Of a stretch of 14,584 nucleotides of DNA, positions 1-6,452 are shown in pieces. Source of the stretch: Bacteroidota bacterium (lineage in GTDB: Bacteria; Bacteroidota; Ignavibacteria; Kryptoniales; JAKASW01); contig JAJYJD010000067.1 in assembly GCA_021789755.1 (NCBI GenBank), positions 1 through 14,584 on the forward strand, given 5' to 3'. The translations under genes were made by a program, and so were the position numbers. The notes beneath the pieces are model-generated. The model had not been told where the DNA came from, did no database searches, and saw nothing but the letters and a program-made list of their open reading frames with translations. How positions within the stretch are numbered: the stretch's first letter is position 1; each line of letters starts with the position of its first letter.

Positions 1-526
1 GGACAAGTGCGGCAAGGCGCTGAAGAGGGCTTCCTTCCGCTTCTTTGAAGTGACCGACAAATCGTTGAGATGATCCTTCATCGTCGGTGGCGGCAGGACT
101 TTCAATCGGAGTGTTGACGCTTGGCTTCTTCTTTCTGAAAAAGGAATCCGCGATCTCCCCGGGACCGCTAATTAGGTAGACGTTCGCATGCGGACCGAAA
201 AGATTGATCGCCAGGGACCGGCCATCCGAAAGTCTCAAGAGGACCATTCTTTCGTTCCTTACAGCCTCGATCGACAGAACCGTCCCTCCGACTGCGCTAT
301 GCAGAACGTTTGCGCCGGTGTGACGACGCGGCGCCTCCTGAAGGAACAAGTGGTTAGCTTTCGGCTTGCACGAAATGACGAGCACTTTTGACTTCCCGCC
401 CGGCTTACCGAGAATGATTTCCAGCGTGTTTTCGACGCGCGTATAGCATGCCTCTATTTCCGATGATTCGACATCACCTCGGATTTCATCGGTGAGTGCT
501 TTAAGAGTGTAGTAATTATTGATCAT
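1..526 (-). CDS. rqcH: RqcH/NFACT family protein, N-terminal part (3' end cut by window edge)
   Basis: Reading the minus strand from ATG at 526 gives an open frame of 175 codons that leaves the window at base 1. The start reads MINNYYTLKALTDEIRGDVE, followed by VLVISCKPKANHLFLQEAPR and later SIEAVRNERMVLLRLSDGR and LAINLFGPHANVYLI. This is the pattern of the NFACT N-terminal domain (FbpA/Rqc2/RqcH family). Family members bind 60S/50S subunits carrying obstructed peptidyl-tRNA and, in bacteria, recruit tRNA-Ala to add alanine tails that mark nascent chains for degradation. The coiled coil and the NFACT-R (DUF814) domain would lie beyond the left edge. No strong ribosome-binding site precedes the ATG. 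It is divergent from the ATL gene, with about 80 bp between them. The family call is from motif memory; the frame is clear. Confidence 0.8.
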   Translation of the reverse strand, partial: MINNYYTLKALTDEIRGDVESSEIEACYTRVENTLEIILGKPGGKSKVLVISCKPKANHLFLQEAPRRHTGANVLHSAVGGTVLSIEAVRNERMVLLRLSDGRSLAINLFGPHANVYLISGPGEIADSFFRKKKPSVNTPIESPAATDDEGSSQRFVGHFKEAEGSPLQRLAALV

Positions 527-564
527 GAGACCATTTCAAGTTAACGATCAGTCACCCAAAGTGC

Positions 565-585
565 GACTCACTTCAAAAGTAAGTC
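565..585. promoter_or_regulatory. imperfect palindrome between divergent rqcH and atl genes
   Basis: GACTCACTT (565-573) and AAGTAAGTC (577-585) form nine-base arms with one mismatch and a three-base centre. It sits within the roughly 80 bp shared by the two divergent genes, so an operator or a small 5' UTR hairpin for the plus-strand gene is plausible. I see no convincing -35/-10 pair next to it. Confidence 0.35.
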
Positions 586-606
586 TCATTTCCCTAAATT
601 AATCCC

Positions 607-996
607 ATGAAGAATTACCCCGACTTATATTTGCGCATCTGGAAAGCGGTGAGGATGGTCCGTAAAGGACAAGTTGCAACTTACGGCCAGATAGCACAAC
701 TCTGCGACTTGAGGGGTCACGCACGCCTGGTCGGTTATGCGCTGCACAATCTGCCGCCGGAATCCGGTGTACCCTGGCACAGGATCATCAATTCCAAAGG
801 GATGATTTCGCTGCGCGCTCGCACAAGCGGTCATGAAAGGCAGAAACATTTACTGGAGCAGGAAGGGATTGTGTTCGAAAACGGAAAGATAGATCTTGCA
901 AAGTATGGAGCCGGGAGCCGTTCGCAGGGAAAAATTCGCAAAGCGCATAGAGCAAAGAGCGGCCGTATCGTAAAAGAGGGCGAGATTTTAAAATGA
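607..996 (+). CDS. alkyltransferase-like protein (ATL), MGMT-type DNA-binding domain without catalytic cysteine
   Basis: The 129-residue product matches the C-terminal DNA-binding domain of O6-alkylguanine-DNA alkyltransferase: GQVATYGQIA (21-30), ARLVGYAL with the arginine finger R40, then VPWHRIINSKG. The usual PCHR active site is PWHR (56-59), so the acceptor cysteine is replaced by tryptophan. This is the hallmark of ATL proteins (E. coli YbaZ, yeast Atl1), which bind and flip O6-alkylguanine and hand it to nucleotide excision repair without removing the alkyl group. The core ends near residue 101 (IDLAKYG). The remaining 28 or so residues are a basic tail, partly encoded by a repeat arm at 936-964. 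The ATG at 607 has no clear Shine-Dalgarno, but the alignment to the family supports it. Confidence 0.88.
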   Translation: MKNYPDLYLRIWKAVRMVRKGQVATYGQIAQLCDLRGHARLVGYALHNLPPESGVPWHRIINSKGMISLRARTSGHERQKHLLEQEGIVFENGKIDLAKYGAGSRSQGKIRKAHRAKSGRIVKEGEILK

Positions 997-1046
997 ATCC
1001 AAACAACACCGGACGCATCGCGCCATGCGCTCTGCGCTCCTTGCCC
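936..1046. repeat. GCGCAT/AGAGC-type inverted repeat flanking the 3' end of the ATL gene
   Basis: The left arm (936-964) reads GCAAAGCGCATAGAGCAAAG and continues AGCGG. The right arm (1013-1046) is rich in CATGCGC, TCTGCGC and TCCTTGCC. The reverse complement of the right arm gives GCAAGGAGCGCAGAGCGCAT, clearly related to the left arm. The left arm lies inside the ATL coding sequence and the right arm abuts the start of ybaK. The arms differ from the TCCAA-type arms found after 6290, so this is a second repeat family. Pairing is imperfect. Confidence 0.45.
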
Positions 1047-1047
1047 C

Positions 1048-1533
1048 ATGAGTGAAGATTACCCTGTCACGACTGCAGTTCGAGAACTAAGGGAGAAAAG
1101 GGTAGCGTTTGTCCCGCATCTCTATAACTATGTCGAGCACGGTGGAACCAGAGTTTCCGCGGAAGCGCTTGGCGTGCCGGAACACGGCGTGATAAAGACG
1201 ATCGTCATGGAGACGGACGGAAAGAAACCGATCCTCGTCCTTATGCACGGCGACCTCGAAGTATCGACGAAGCAGCTCGCCCGAGCTCTGGGGGTCAAGC
1301 ATGTCGAGCTCTGCTCAGCCGACACCGCCCAACGGCACACCGGCTATCAGTTCGGAGGTACCAGCCCATTCGGCACGAGAAAGAGACTGCCGGTGTACGC
1401 CGAGAAGACGATTTTCGATCTGCCGAAGATTTACATCAACGGCGGAAAGAGGGGATTCCTGGTCGAGATCAACCCAGAGGAACTCAAAAGGGTGCTTGAC
1501 GTAAAGGAAGTGGAAGTGGGAATAAGGGAATGA
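1048..1533 (+). CDS. ybaK: YbaK/EbsC family aminoacyl-tRNA deacylase (Cys-tRNA(Pro) type)
   Basis: The 161-residue product matches the YbaK/ProX editing fold, with GVIKTIVM around K50 (the position of the family's catalytic lysine), LVLMHGDLEVSTKQLARALG, and the signature TGYQFGGTSPFG (98-109), followed by LPVYAEKTIFDLPKIYINGG. These proteins act free in the cytoplasm and hydrolyse mischarged tRNA, typically cysteine from tRNA-Pro, that escapes prolyl-tRNA synthetase. It follows the ATL gene by 51 bp, a gap mostly taken up by a repeat arm, so co-transcription is likely but not certain. The ATG at 1048 is preceded by CTTGCCCC with no Shine-Dalgarno, and the family N-terminus fits this start. 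YbaK is favoured over ProX or YeaK because of the GGTSPFG loop. Confidence 0.9.
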   Translation: MSEDYPVTTAVRELREKRVAFVPHLYNYVEHGGTRVSAEALGVPEHGVIKTIVMETDGKKPILVLMHGDLEVSTKQLARALGVKHVELCSADTAQRHTGYQFGGTSPFGTRKRLPVYAEKTIFDLPKIYINGGKRGFLVEINPEELKRVLDVKEVEVGIRE

Positions 1534-1660
1534 TGAGATGGTGGAATAATGGAATGTTGTGCCGCTTATCAGATTCAAAATTGAATATCCGGGATCCGCT
1601 TAAAGCGGGAGAAAGATGGATTGATGGATTACTGGATAGATGAGTTTAGGATAACACCGC
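1534..1660. other. convergent intergenic region with small palindromes and low-complexity ATGG/GGAAT words
   Basis: No gene is seen. The stretch holds iterated TGGAAT and ATGGAT words. ATTCAA-AA-TTGAAT is a perfect palindrome (1573-1586). A short hairpin, CCGCTTAAAGCGG, lies at 1596-1608. It lies between the converging ybaK and PIN toxin genes, so these may help transcription end, but no hairpin is followed by a proper T-run on either strand. Confidence 0.4.
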
Positions 1661-2071
1661 TCACTTCAAAGGATTGACAATCTTAACGCTCCGAATGATT
1701 TGACCTGCGTTTAAGTCCTCCGTGTAGAGCAGGTCGCACTTCGCACTTTCAGCTGATACAACGATTAGAGAATCCCGGAAGGAAAGCTTGTATTGGCGAC
1801 TCGTATCCACCGCTTCACTGATAAGATCCTTTCCCACGACAACCACCTCGATGTTCTCGAACATGTGAATAATACTCTTGACAAGGAGCGGATCTACACG
1901 AAGCTTGACCGTCGCGGCCACGTAAAATTCCTGAAGAACCTGTGTGGATATGACGGCGTCACCGGCAGTGGCCTTATCTCTGAAAAGATCCCGTGAGAGT
2001 TCACGCTTTTTCATATCCCTTTTGTCGAGTTGATAGATCAGGATATTCGTGTCAAAGAAAGTTCTAGACAC
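1661..2071 (-). CDS. vapC: PIN-domain ribonuclease toxin (VapC-like)
   Basis: With GTG at 2071 as start the protein has 136 residues, typical of VapC toxins. The four conserved acidic positions of the PIN active site are visible: D7 in SRTFFDTNILIY, E48 in VLQEFYVA, D100 in LSFRDSLIV and D119 in LLYTEDLNAG. PIN toxins are Mg2+-dependent endoribonucleases that cut tRNA, rRNA or mRNA when free of antitoxin. The GTG start overlaps the last codons of the antitoxin gene (stop at 2064-2066), the translational coupling expected of a toxin-antitoxin operon. The frame stays open up to 2149, but the upstream part lies wholly within the antitoxin gene and the fold begins at SRTFF, so 2071 is preferred. 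The RNA target cannot be read from sequence. Confidence 0.87.
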   Translation of the reverse strand: MSRTFFDTNILIYQLDKRDMKKRELSRDLFRDKATAGDAVISTQVLQEFYVAATVKLRVDPLLVKSIIHMFENIEVVVVGKDLISEAVDTSRQYKLSFRDSLIVVSAESAKCDLLYTEDLNAGQIIRSVKIVNPLK

Positions 2072-2288
2072 GGTACAGCTCTTCACGCTTCCATTTTTCC
2101 GAACTGGCGGGCACCTTGGCCTTATCCATAAGTAGGTAGCATTCGTCAACCCACTTACCGGAATTCCGCGTCACGGTCTGCTCAAGAAGCCGGCGAATGA
2201 GCGAATTTAGCGTCAGGTTGTGCTTGCGGGCGTACTCACGTCCGGCCTTGATAATCTTTTCGTCCAGAGCGAGCGTAATATTCTTCAT
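2064..2288 (-). CDS. ribbon-helix-helix antitoxin (VapB-like, DUF6364-type)
   Basis: The 74-residue protein starts MKNITLALDEKIIKAGREYA and continues HNLTLNSLIRRLLEQ. This is the ribbon-helix-helix pattern: a beta strand for DNA contact, then two helices. The C-terminal half (GKWVDECYLLMDKAKVP and onward) would wrap the PIN toxin active site. A Shine-Dalgarno-like AAGGGAAGC lies just upstream of the ATG, and a good promoter sits before it. It precedes and overlaps the PIN toxin gene. Antitoxins of this type usually repress their own promoter, helped by the toxin; the palindrome over the -10 fits this. The family assignment is reasonably firm, the exact subfamily less so. Confidence 0.83.
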   Translation of the reverse strand: MKNITLALDEKIIKAGREYARKHNLTLNSLIRRLLEQTVTRNSGKWVDECYLLMDKAKVPASSEKWKREELYRV

Positions 2289-2301
2289 CGCTTCCCTTTT
2301 T

Positions 2302-2316
2302 ACACGTAATAAGTGT
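2302..2316. promoter_or_regulatory. candidate autoregulatory operator over the -10
   Basis: The plus strand reads ACACGTAATAAGTGT, a near palindrome of form ACACnTAnTAnGTGT that covers the -10 hexamer of the toxin-antitoxin promoter. Ribbon-helix-helix antitoxins bind such sites as dimers of dimers. The site is seen in the sequence; its role is inferred. Confidence 0.45.
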
Positions 2317-2334
2317 GACCCAGGTATTTGTCAA
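2306..2334 (-). promoter_or_regulatory. sigma-70 type promoter of the vapBC-like operon
   Basis: On the minus strand a perfect TTGACA (2334-2329) is followed after 17 bases by TATTAC (2311-2306), a four-of-six match to the -10 consensus. The antitoxin ATG lies 18 bases past the -10, so the 5' leader would be short. Confidence 0.6.
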
Positions 2335-2383
2335 GCCGCGAACCATGAGTAAGCGGTTCCACTTGCCCACTAAATGGGAACAC

Positions 2384-2400
2384 GGTCCCAAACCGGGACC
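2384..2400. repeat. short perfect hairpin
   Basis: GGTCCC-AAACC-GGGACC forms a six-base stem with a five-base loop. It is preceded by GGTTCC (2355-2360) and GGGAAC (2376-2381), which can form another small stem. No T-run follows on either strand, so an intrinsic terminator is not supported. Confidence 0.4.
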
Positions 2401-2426
2401 CCAACACCACGCCGCGCGATGACTGG

Positions 2427-2465
2427 ATGTGACCGTCACGCTCCAAGGCAGCATGTGACCGTCAC
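2427..2465. repeat. two direct repeats of a 13-base unit, each holding a palindrome
   Basis: ATGTGACCGTCAC occurs at 2427-2439 and again at 2453-2465, a period of 26 bases, each copy followed by a CTCCAA-like word. Each unit contains the palindrome GTGAC-C-GTCAC. Spacing of about two and a half helical turns, with identical palindromes, would suit paired protein-binding sites. It lies between the antitoxin promoter and the terminator of the ccmF operon. No function can be assigned. Confidence 0.5.
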
Positions 2466-2466
2466 C

Positions 2467-2516
2467 TCCAAAAGCCGAAAAAGGAAACGCGGTCCGGAGG
2501 AGGCCAGACCGCGTTT
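2467..2516 (-). terminator. Rho-independent terminator of the ccmF/Cys-rich operon
   Basis: AAACGCGGTC (2485-2494) and GACCGCGTTT (2507-2516) are a perfect ten-base inverted repeat with a 12-base loop that can add two G-C pairs after a mismatch. On the minus strand the hairpin is followed by CCTTTTTCGGCTTTTGGA, a T-rich tract. It lies 56 bases past the stop of the minus-strand gene at 2573. Confidence 0.75.
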
Positions 2517-2572
2517 AGGAGGAGCAGTCGATTCTCAGGGAGGAGGATCGAGCTCGTAAATATGGGAGAAAC

Positions 2573-2902
2573 TTAGGGCGTATCCAGTTTTACCGCCGCA
2601 GTGGCGATGGTCTCGAAAAAGGACTCAAGCGGACAACCGAAGTTGTCGCTCGTATAGCAGTAACCGGTTTCGCCTTTATACTTGCATGTCGAACACACTT
2701 CAGATCTCAGCGACAGCATGTACTCTTCCCTTGAGCCGCCGTGCGCGGTTTCCAGCGCCTTGGTGACCTGGGGGAGGTAGAGTTCGAGGACGCATTCCGC
2801 GCCCGGACCTGCAACGCACTTTCCGTTCTCATCGCTCTTTGAGCACTCCTTGCACACCTGGGAGCGTATCCCGTCGATGTACTGGAAATCAACCTTGGAC
2901 AT
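2573..2902 (-). CDS. small protein with two identical four-cysteine modules
   Basis: I do not recognise a named family. The 109-residue protein is an internal duplication: IRSQVCKEC... and LRSEVCSTC... each carry C-x2-C-x8-C-x7-C with exactly the same spacing (C17, C20, C29, C37 and C70, C73, C82, C90), and each module ends in an LE/LES word before a helix-like segment. No signal peptide or membrane segment is seen, so it is probably cytoplasmic and binds two metal ions or iron-sulfur clusters; zinc ribbons are the alternative. The start overlaps the 3' end of ccmF by 14 bases, so the two genes are translated together, and the operon ends at the terminator at 2467-2516. A link to cytochrome c or haem maturation is inferred from position only. 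Confidence 0.75.
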   Translation of the reverse strand: MSKVDFQYIDGIRSQVCKECSKSDENGKCVAGPGAECVLELYLPQVTKALETAHGGSREEYMLSLRSEVCSTCKYKGETGYCYTSDNFGCPLESFFETIATAAVKLDTP

Positions 2903-5252
2903 TCTCCACCTCGGTCTTCTTACCGTCGCCTCCCGGGTTTTCTACCGCAGATGAATTGTTCATGCTTTCAGACAGGCTGACCGGTGACATTTTCTTCGAC
3001 ACACTCTCTTCAGTGAAACGCCTGTACATCGAAATTATAAGCCCGATGAAGAGCAATACCGTGCCAGCCCACAGGAAACCGATGAGCGGCTTCCTGCTTA
3101 TCTCTGCAGTCAAAACCGGCGCGACTGCCGCATTCGACATATTGCCCGAATGAACGACCATTCTAACGCTCGCCGTGCTGTTGGGCCCGCCCATGCCGAC
3201 GTTCATGTCCATGATTATGAGCATGTGACCGAACGCCTCAGCCGGTTCGGCTTTCTGCTGGCCGTTGACAAAATTCAGCTCGGGCGTGACCTGGATGGAC
3301 CTGCCGTCTTTCGTCGCATTGATGACAGCACCGACGCCGAAACTTCCCCCCTGTTCCATCGCCGTGTGGCTCGAGGTGTTCATCGCAAATCTTACGAGGG
3401 TAAGCTGCGTGCCGTCGGCAAGTTTCGTCGGCTGTCCCTTCAAGAGAGTAACGACGTCCACGCCGCCCTTCGACATATTGGCGCTGCTTCCGTTGTCGAT
3501 CGCCATCGGGCTTACATAAAGATCGTAGCTGAAATAACTCTTGATGTCCGGCTCGCGCATAGTACCCTGGTTGTAGTCGCTGAAATACATCACAGGCTTA
3601 AGGTCGGCCGCTGTGCTTCCGTTCTGCAGGTGAACGACGTAGGCGTCTTTCCCGTCGACCTTCGTATTGCCGGTATATGTCAGCTCCTGGCCGTAGACTT
3701 TCACGGCCTTCCCTTCCGGCAGCTGGACCGTAGTTTTCGATTCGAGCGCAGTGGAGGCAAGTATTCCGATAAACATGAGGGCCAGGCCGGCATGCGCGAT
3801 CGGACCTCCGATGAATTTCGGATTTCCCCTGACGATTCTCAGCATGGCGGCCGAGTGAGCTACGAACGCGAACGCCGCTGCGCTCATGATCACAATAGCC
3901 CAAACGTCTTTTACGGATAAGAGAAGCGCCGCAATTGCGGTGAATAATGCCGCGGCAACAGGCAACGTCAGATTTTTCCTGAATACTTTCTTGTCAGACT
4001 TGTCCCACCAGACAAGCTGAGCAAAGCCGATTAAGGTTATAATAAGGAGCCCGAGCGGGAGGCTTGTTGTCACGTAGTATGAGGAGTCAACCGCTGTTGG
4101 TTTTCCCTGGAGCAGTCCAGTGATTATGGGAGAGGAGGTTCCTACGAGGACGAAAAGCGACAGCACAGAGAGGGAAGCTGCGCCTATGAACAACGCGATT
4201 TCGCGCGACAACAAATTGTGGCCGACCCCCACGCTCGGGATTGAAACCCTGTTCCTGAAAAACGGGACGAAGCCGAGTGCAAGAAACGTCCCGATCATTA
4301 CAAGTAGAATTATATATTCGCTCTTTCCAGGATCCACGAACGCGTGGACCGACGTGTCTCCCAGCACTCCGCTGCGCGTCAGGAAAGTGCTGTAAAGAAC
4401 GAGAGCAAAACTTATTATTACCAGTATGAAACTTGTCTTAAGATATCCCTTCGTCCGTCTCGACACGAGTATCGTGTGGAGAGCCGCTGCGGAAAACAGC
4501 CACGGGATGAGCGATGAATTCTCGACGGGATCCCATCCCCAGAACCCTCCCCAGCCGAGCGTTATATATGCCCAGTAGCCGCCGATGATTATCCCGGCGC
4601 CGAGCGTCAGAACGTTCAGCACGAGCCACGGCTGCAAATGAGTTGCCCAGTTGCTGTAATCCTTCTTGATGAGCCCGGCGACTGCATATGCGAATGGAAC
4701 AATTGCGCTGGCAAATCCCAGGAAAAGAATCGGAGGATGGATGACAATCCAGAAATTCTGTAAGAGCGGGTTAAGCCCACGTCCGTCCTGCGGCTGTGTC
4801 CCGACCGGTACATTCGCGAACGACTGCCATACTTTGGCGAAAGGACTCTTGATCATCAATATCGTCAGCACGAAGACTTCGAACAGCAGCAAAACCGGGA
4901 TTACTATCGATTCGTACTCGTGCTTCCTGGAGTAGCTCAGCAGGAAGACGCTGATTATCGCGGTATAGAAAATCCAAAGGAAGAAACTTCCTTCCTGTCC
5001 CGCGTAAGAAGTCGACAACAAAAGAGGAGTCGACAGGTTATTTGAGCTGTAGCTCCAGACATATGTGTATTGATACTGGTGAGAAAGGATCAAATATAGA
5101 AAAAAAGCAAAAAGGGTGACGATCGAATAAATATTGACCAGTAAGAACGTTCTGGCCGGCCTGAGATAACTCTCCCTCCTATTCGAAAGGTAGTAGTACA
5201 CAATGCTCGCCACGGCGGCAAACAGGGGTACTATCATGAGATACTGTTCCAT
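2889..5252 (-). CDS. ccmF: cytochrome c-type biogenesis protein CcmF (haem lyase subunit)
   Basis: The 787-residue polytopic membrane protein carries the tryptophan-rich haem-handling motif WGGFWGWDPVENSSLIPW (about 234-251), the flanking NFWIVIHPPILFLGF (H172), H259 in SAAALHT, and YAGQEGSFFLW near the N-terminus. These mark the CcmF/NrfE/CcsA haem-handling superfamily, which attaches haem from CcmE to apocytochrome c outside the membrane. Many hydrophobic helices precede a large soluble C-terminal region (about 510-740) and a last helix (LIGFLWAGTVLLFIGLIISM). ATG at 5252 is preferred because AGGAG (5262-5258) sits five bases upstream; GTG at 5255 is in frame but too close to it. No other ccm gene is in the window. 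The downstream Cys-rich gene overlaps it. Confidence 0.92.
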   Translation of the reverse strand: MEQYLMIVPLFAAVASIVYYYLSNRRESYLRPARTFLLVNIYSIVTLFAFFLYLILSHQYQYTYVWSYSSNNLSTPLLLSTSYAGQEGSFFLWIFYTAIISVFLLSYSRKHEYESIVIPVLLLFEVFVLTILMIKSPFAKVWQSFANVPVGTQPQDGRGLNPLLQNFWIVIHPPILFLGFASAIVPFAYAVAGLIKKDYSNWATHLQPWLVLNVLTLGAGIIIGGYWAYITLGWGGFWGWDPVENSSLIPWLFSAAALHTILVSRRTKGYLKTSFILVIISFALVLYSTFLTRSGVLGDTSVHAFVDPGKSEYIILLVMIGTFLALGFVPFFRNRVSIPSVGVGHNLLSREIALFIGAASLSVLSLFVLVGTSSPIITGLLQGKPTAVDSSYYVTTSLPLGLLIITLIGFAQLVWWDKSDKKVFRKNLTLPVAAALFTAIAALLLSVKDVWAIVIMSAAAFAFVAHSAAMLRIVRGNPKFIGGPIAHAGLALMFIGILASTALESKTTVQLPEGKAVKVYGQELTYTGNTKVDGKDAYVVHLQNGSTAADLKPVMYFSDYNQGTMREPDIKSYFSYDLYVSPMAIDNGSSANMSKGGVDVVTLLKGQPTKLADGTQLTLVRFAMNTSSHTAMEQGGSFGVGAVINATKDGRSIQVTPELNFVNGQQKAEPAEAFGHMLIIMDMNVGMGGPNSTASVRMVVHSGNMSNAAVAPVLTAEISRKPLIGFLWAGTVLLFIGLIISMYRRFTEESVSKKMSPVSLSESMNNSSAVENPGGDGKKTEVENVQG

Positions 5253-5505
5253 CACTGCTCCTATTTATATGTAAACTTCCTCATACCTGTGTGTTAGCGG
5301 CAACGACTGTGCCGGAACCGGATAATCTAAAACGGCCAAATCGGCGCCCAAACGGGCACAGGTTTTCGTGTGGGGTGGCAATTAGGAACATGCAACCGGA
5401 TAAATTGCCGCGAATTGGGACATGATTCATGCAGAAACACGCATTTCTCTTCTATTTTTGGCCACCTGGGGTTATATTCTGTAAAAAGGAAGCCAGCTGG
5501 AAACA
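5253..5505. other. divergent intergenic region between ccmF and the YmdB-type gene
   Basis: This region must hold the start signals for both directions. For the plus strand, TATATT at 5473-5478 resembles a -10, but I see no good -35 at the right distance. For the minus strand, an AT-rich TTTACATATAAATAGG just before ccmF contains TATAAA without a good -35. AGGAG at 5262-5258 is the ccmF ribosome-binding site, and AGGAAG at 5487-5492 is the likely one for the plus-strand gene. A small GCCC-AAAC-GGGC hairpin lies near 5347-5358. No gene is seen. Confidence 0.4.
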
Positions 5506-6291
5506 CTGAACGTTCTTTTCGTGGGAGACATCGTGGGAAATCCCGGAATCGGGATGATTACCAGTTTCCTCAAGAGTTTTATCGAGAAGCACAAGATAGA
5601 TTTCGCGATAGCAAACGGCGAGAATGCCGCCGACGGCAAAGGGATCACGGACAAAATAGCGCAGAAATTCTTCGGCGCGGGAATTCACGTTCTCACGAGC
5701 GGAAATCATATCTGGGACAAATTCCAGATCCATGAATACATGATGCAGGAGAAGAACCTTCTCCGCCCCCTGAATTTTCCGAAGGGTTCGTACGGTTCCG
5801 GATTTGTCGTATACGATCTTGGGCTGAAAGGGAAGGTCGGAGTGATCAACCTCCAGGGACGGACGTTCATGTATCCGATCGACGACCCGTTCAGGACCGC
5901 CGACTGGGCGCTGGAGAAGATCAAAGCCGAAACCAATTCAGTAATCGTGGACATGCACGCCGAAGCGACGGCAGAAAAGGTCGCCATGGGCTGGTATCTG
6001 GATGGGAAGGTCAGCGCCGTGATAGGGACTCACTCGCATGTGCAAACCGCGGACGAGCGCATTCTTCCGGGCGGAACCGCTTACATAACGGACGTCGGCA
6101 TGACGGGTCCGTACGATTCTGTGATCGGGATGAAAAAGGAGAATGCGCTGAGACGGTTTATCTATGCGACGCCGTCAAAGTATGAAGCCGCCGACAGCGA
6201 CGCGAGACTTGCAGCGGTCGTCTTCTCGATCGACAGGGAAACAGGCAAGTCGGTAAGCATAGAGAGAATATTTTATCCACCCTTTCAATGA
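5506..6291 (+). CDS. YmdB-family (TIGR00282) metallophosphoesterase, apparent CTG start
   Basis: The product matches the YmdB calcineurin-like phosphoesterases: NVLFVGDIVGNPG, FAIANGENAADGKGIT, LTSGNHIWDK, MHAEATAEKVAMGWYLDG and IGTHSHVQTADERILPGGTAY. Metal ligands seen are D8, E39, N40, N67, H151, H176 and H178, counted from CTG at 5506. YmdB hydrolyses 2',3'-cyclic nucleotides and affects biofilm or motility choices in Bacillus. No ATG is available: an in-frame TAA lies at 5482-5484, and after it only CTG (5497, 5506) and GTG (5521) could start. GTG at 5521 would delete the first beta strand that bears D8. CTG at 5506 places D8, E39 and N67 at the numbers used for Bacillus YmdB and gives 261 residues, near the family length. 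The ribosome-binding site (AGGAAG, 5487-5492) fits CTG 5497 or 5506. Confidence 0.87.
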   Translation: MNVLFVGDIVGNPGIGMITSFLKSFIEKHKIDFAIANGENAADGKGITDKIAQKFFGAGIHVLTSGNHIWDKFQIHEYMMQEKNLLRPLNFPKGSYGSGFVVYDLGLKGKVGVINLQGRTFMYPIDDPFRTADWALEKIKAETNSVIVDMHAEATAEKVAMGWYLDGKVSAVIGTHSHVQTADERILPGGTAYITDVGMTGPYDSVIGMKKENALRRFIYATPSKYEAADSDARLAAVVFSIDRETGKSVSIERIFYPPFQ

Positions 6292-6292
6292 A

Positions 6293-6447
6293 AAAGTTCC
6301 AACTTTCAAGCTCCAAGCTCCAAACAAGTTCCAACAGCCAAAGGAACAAACATCAATCTGCGGCGGAAACATTTCCTGCTTTCTATTTGGAGCTAACGGT
6401 TGATGTTTGGAGCTTGTTTGGAACTTGTAAGTTGGTGTTTGGGGCTT
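6293..6447. repeat. inverted-arm repeat, copy A (no coding sequence inside)
   Basis: The left arm (6293-6356) iterates AAGTTCCAA and AAGCTCCAA words and ends in CAAACATCAA (6347-6356). The right arm (6386-6447) starts in TTTGGAGCT and contains TTGATGTTTG (6400-6409), the exact complement of the left arm's end, then GAGCTTGTTTGGAACTTG. As RNA the whole could fold into a long imperfect hairpin. The core of about 30 bases contains GGAAA-CA-TTTCC. It fills nearly the whole gap between the YmdB-type gene and folD and leaves no room for a separate promoter of normal form. Confidence 0.7.
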
Positions 6448-6452
6448 AATTT

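Noticed and set aside
1596..1608. CCGCTTAAAGCGG as an intrinsic terminator for ybaK or the PIN toxin
   Set aside because: The stem is short and no T-run follows on either strand.
2072..2149. Extended N-terminus of the VapC-like toxin
   Set aside because: The stretch is inside the antitoxin gene, and the PIN fold begins right after GTG 2071.
2374..2559. Short open frame of 61 codons in the palindrome-rich gap
   Set aside because: It runs through the repeats and the ten-base-stem terminator, lacks a ribosome-binding site, and its product is low-complexity.
3150..3920. 256-codon plus-strand open frame opposite ccmF
   Set aside because: It lies wholly antisense to a clear ccmF coding sequence, its product has no domain-like order, and no ribosome-binding site is seen. 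It is a shadow frame.
6293..6447. Reading repeat copy A as a CRISPR array or a plain terminator
   Set aside because: The repeated words are short, irregular and reverse orientation halfway. There are no spacers of constant size and no cas genes, and the arms are too long and imperfect for an ordinary terminator.
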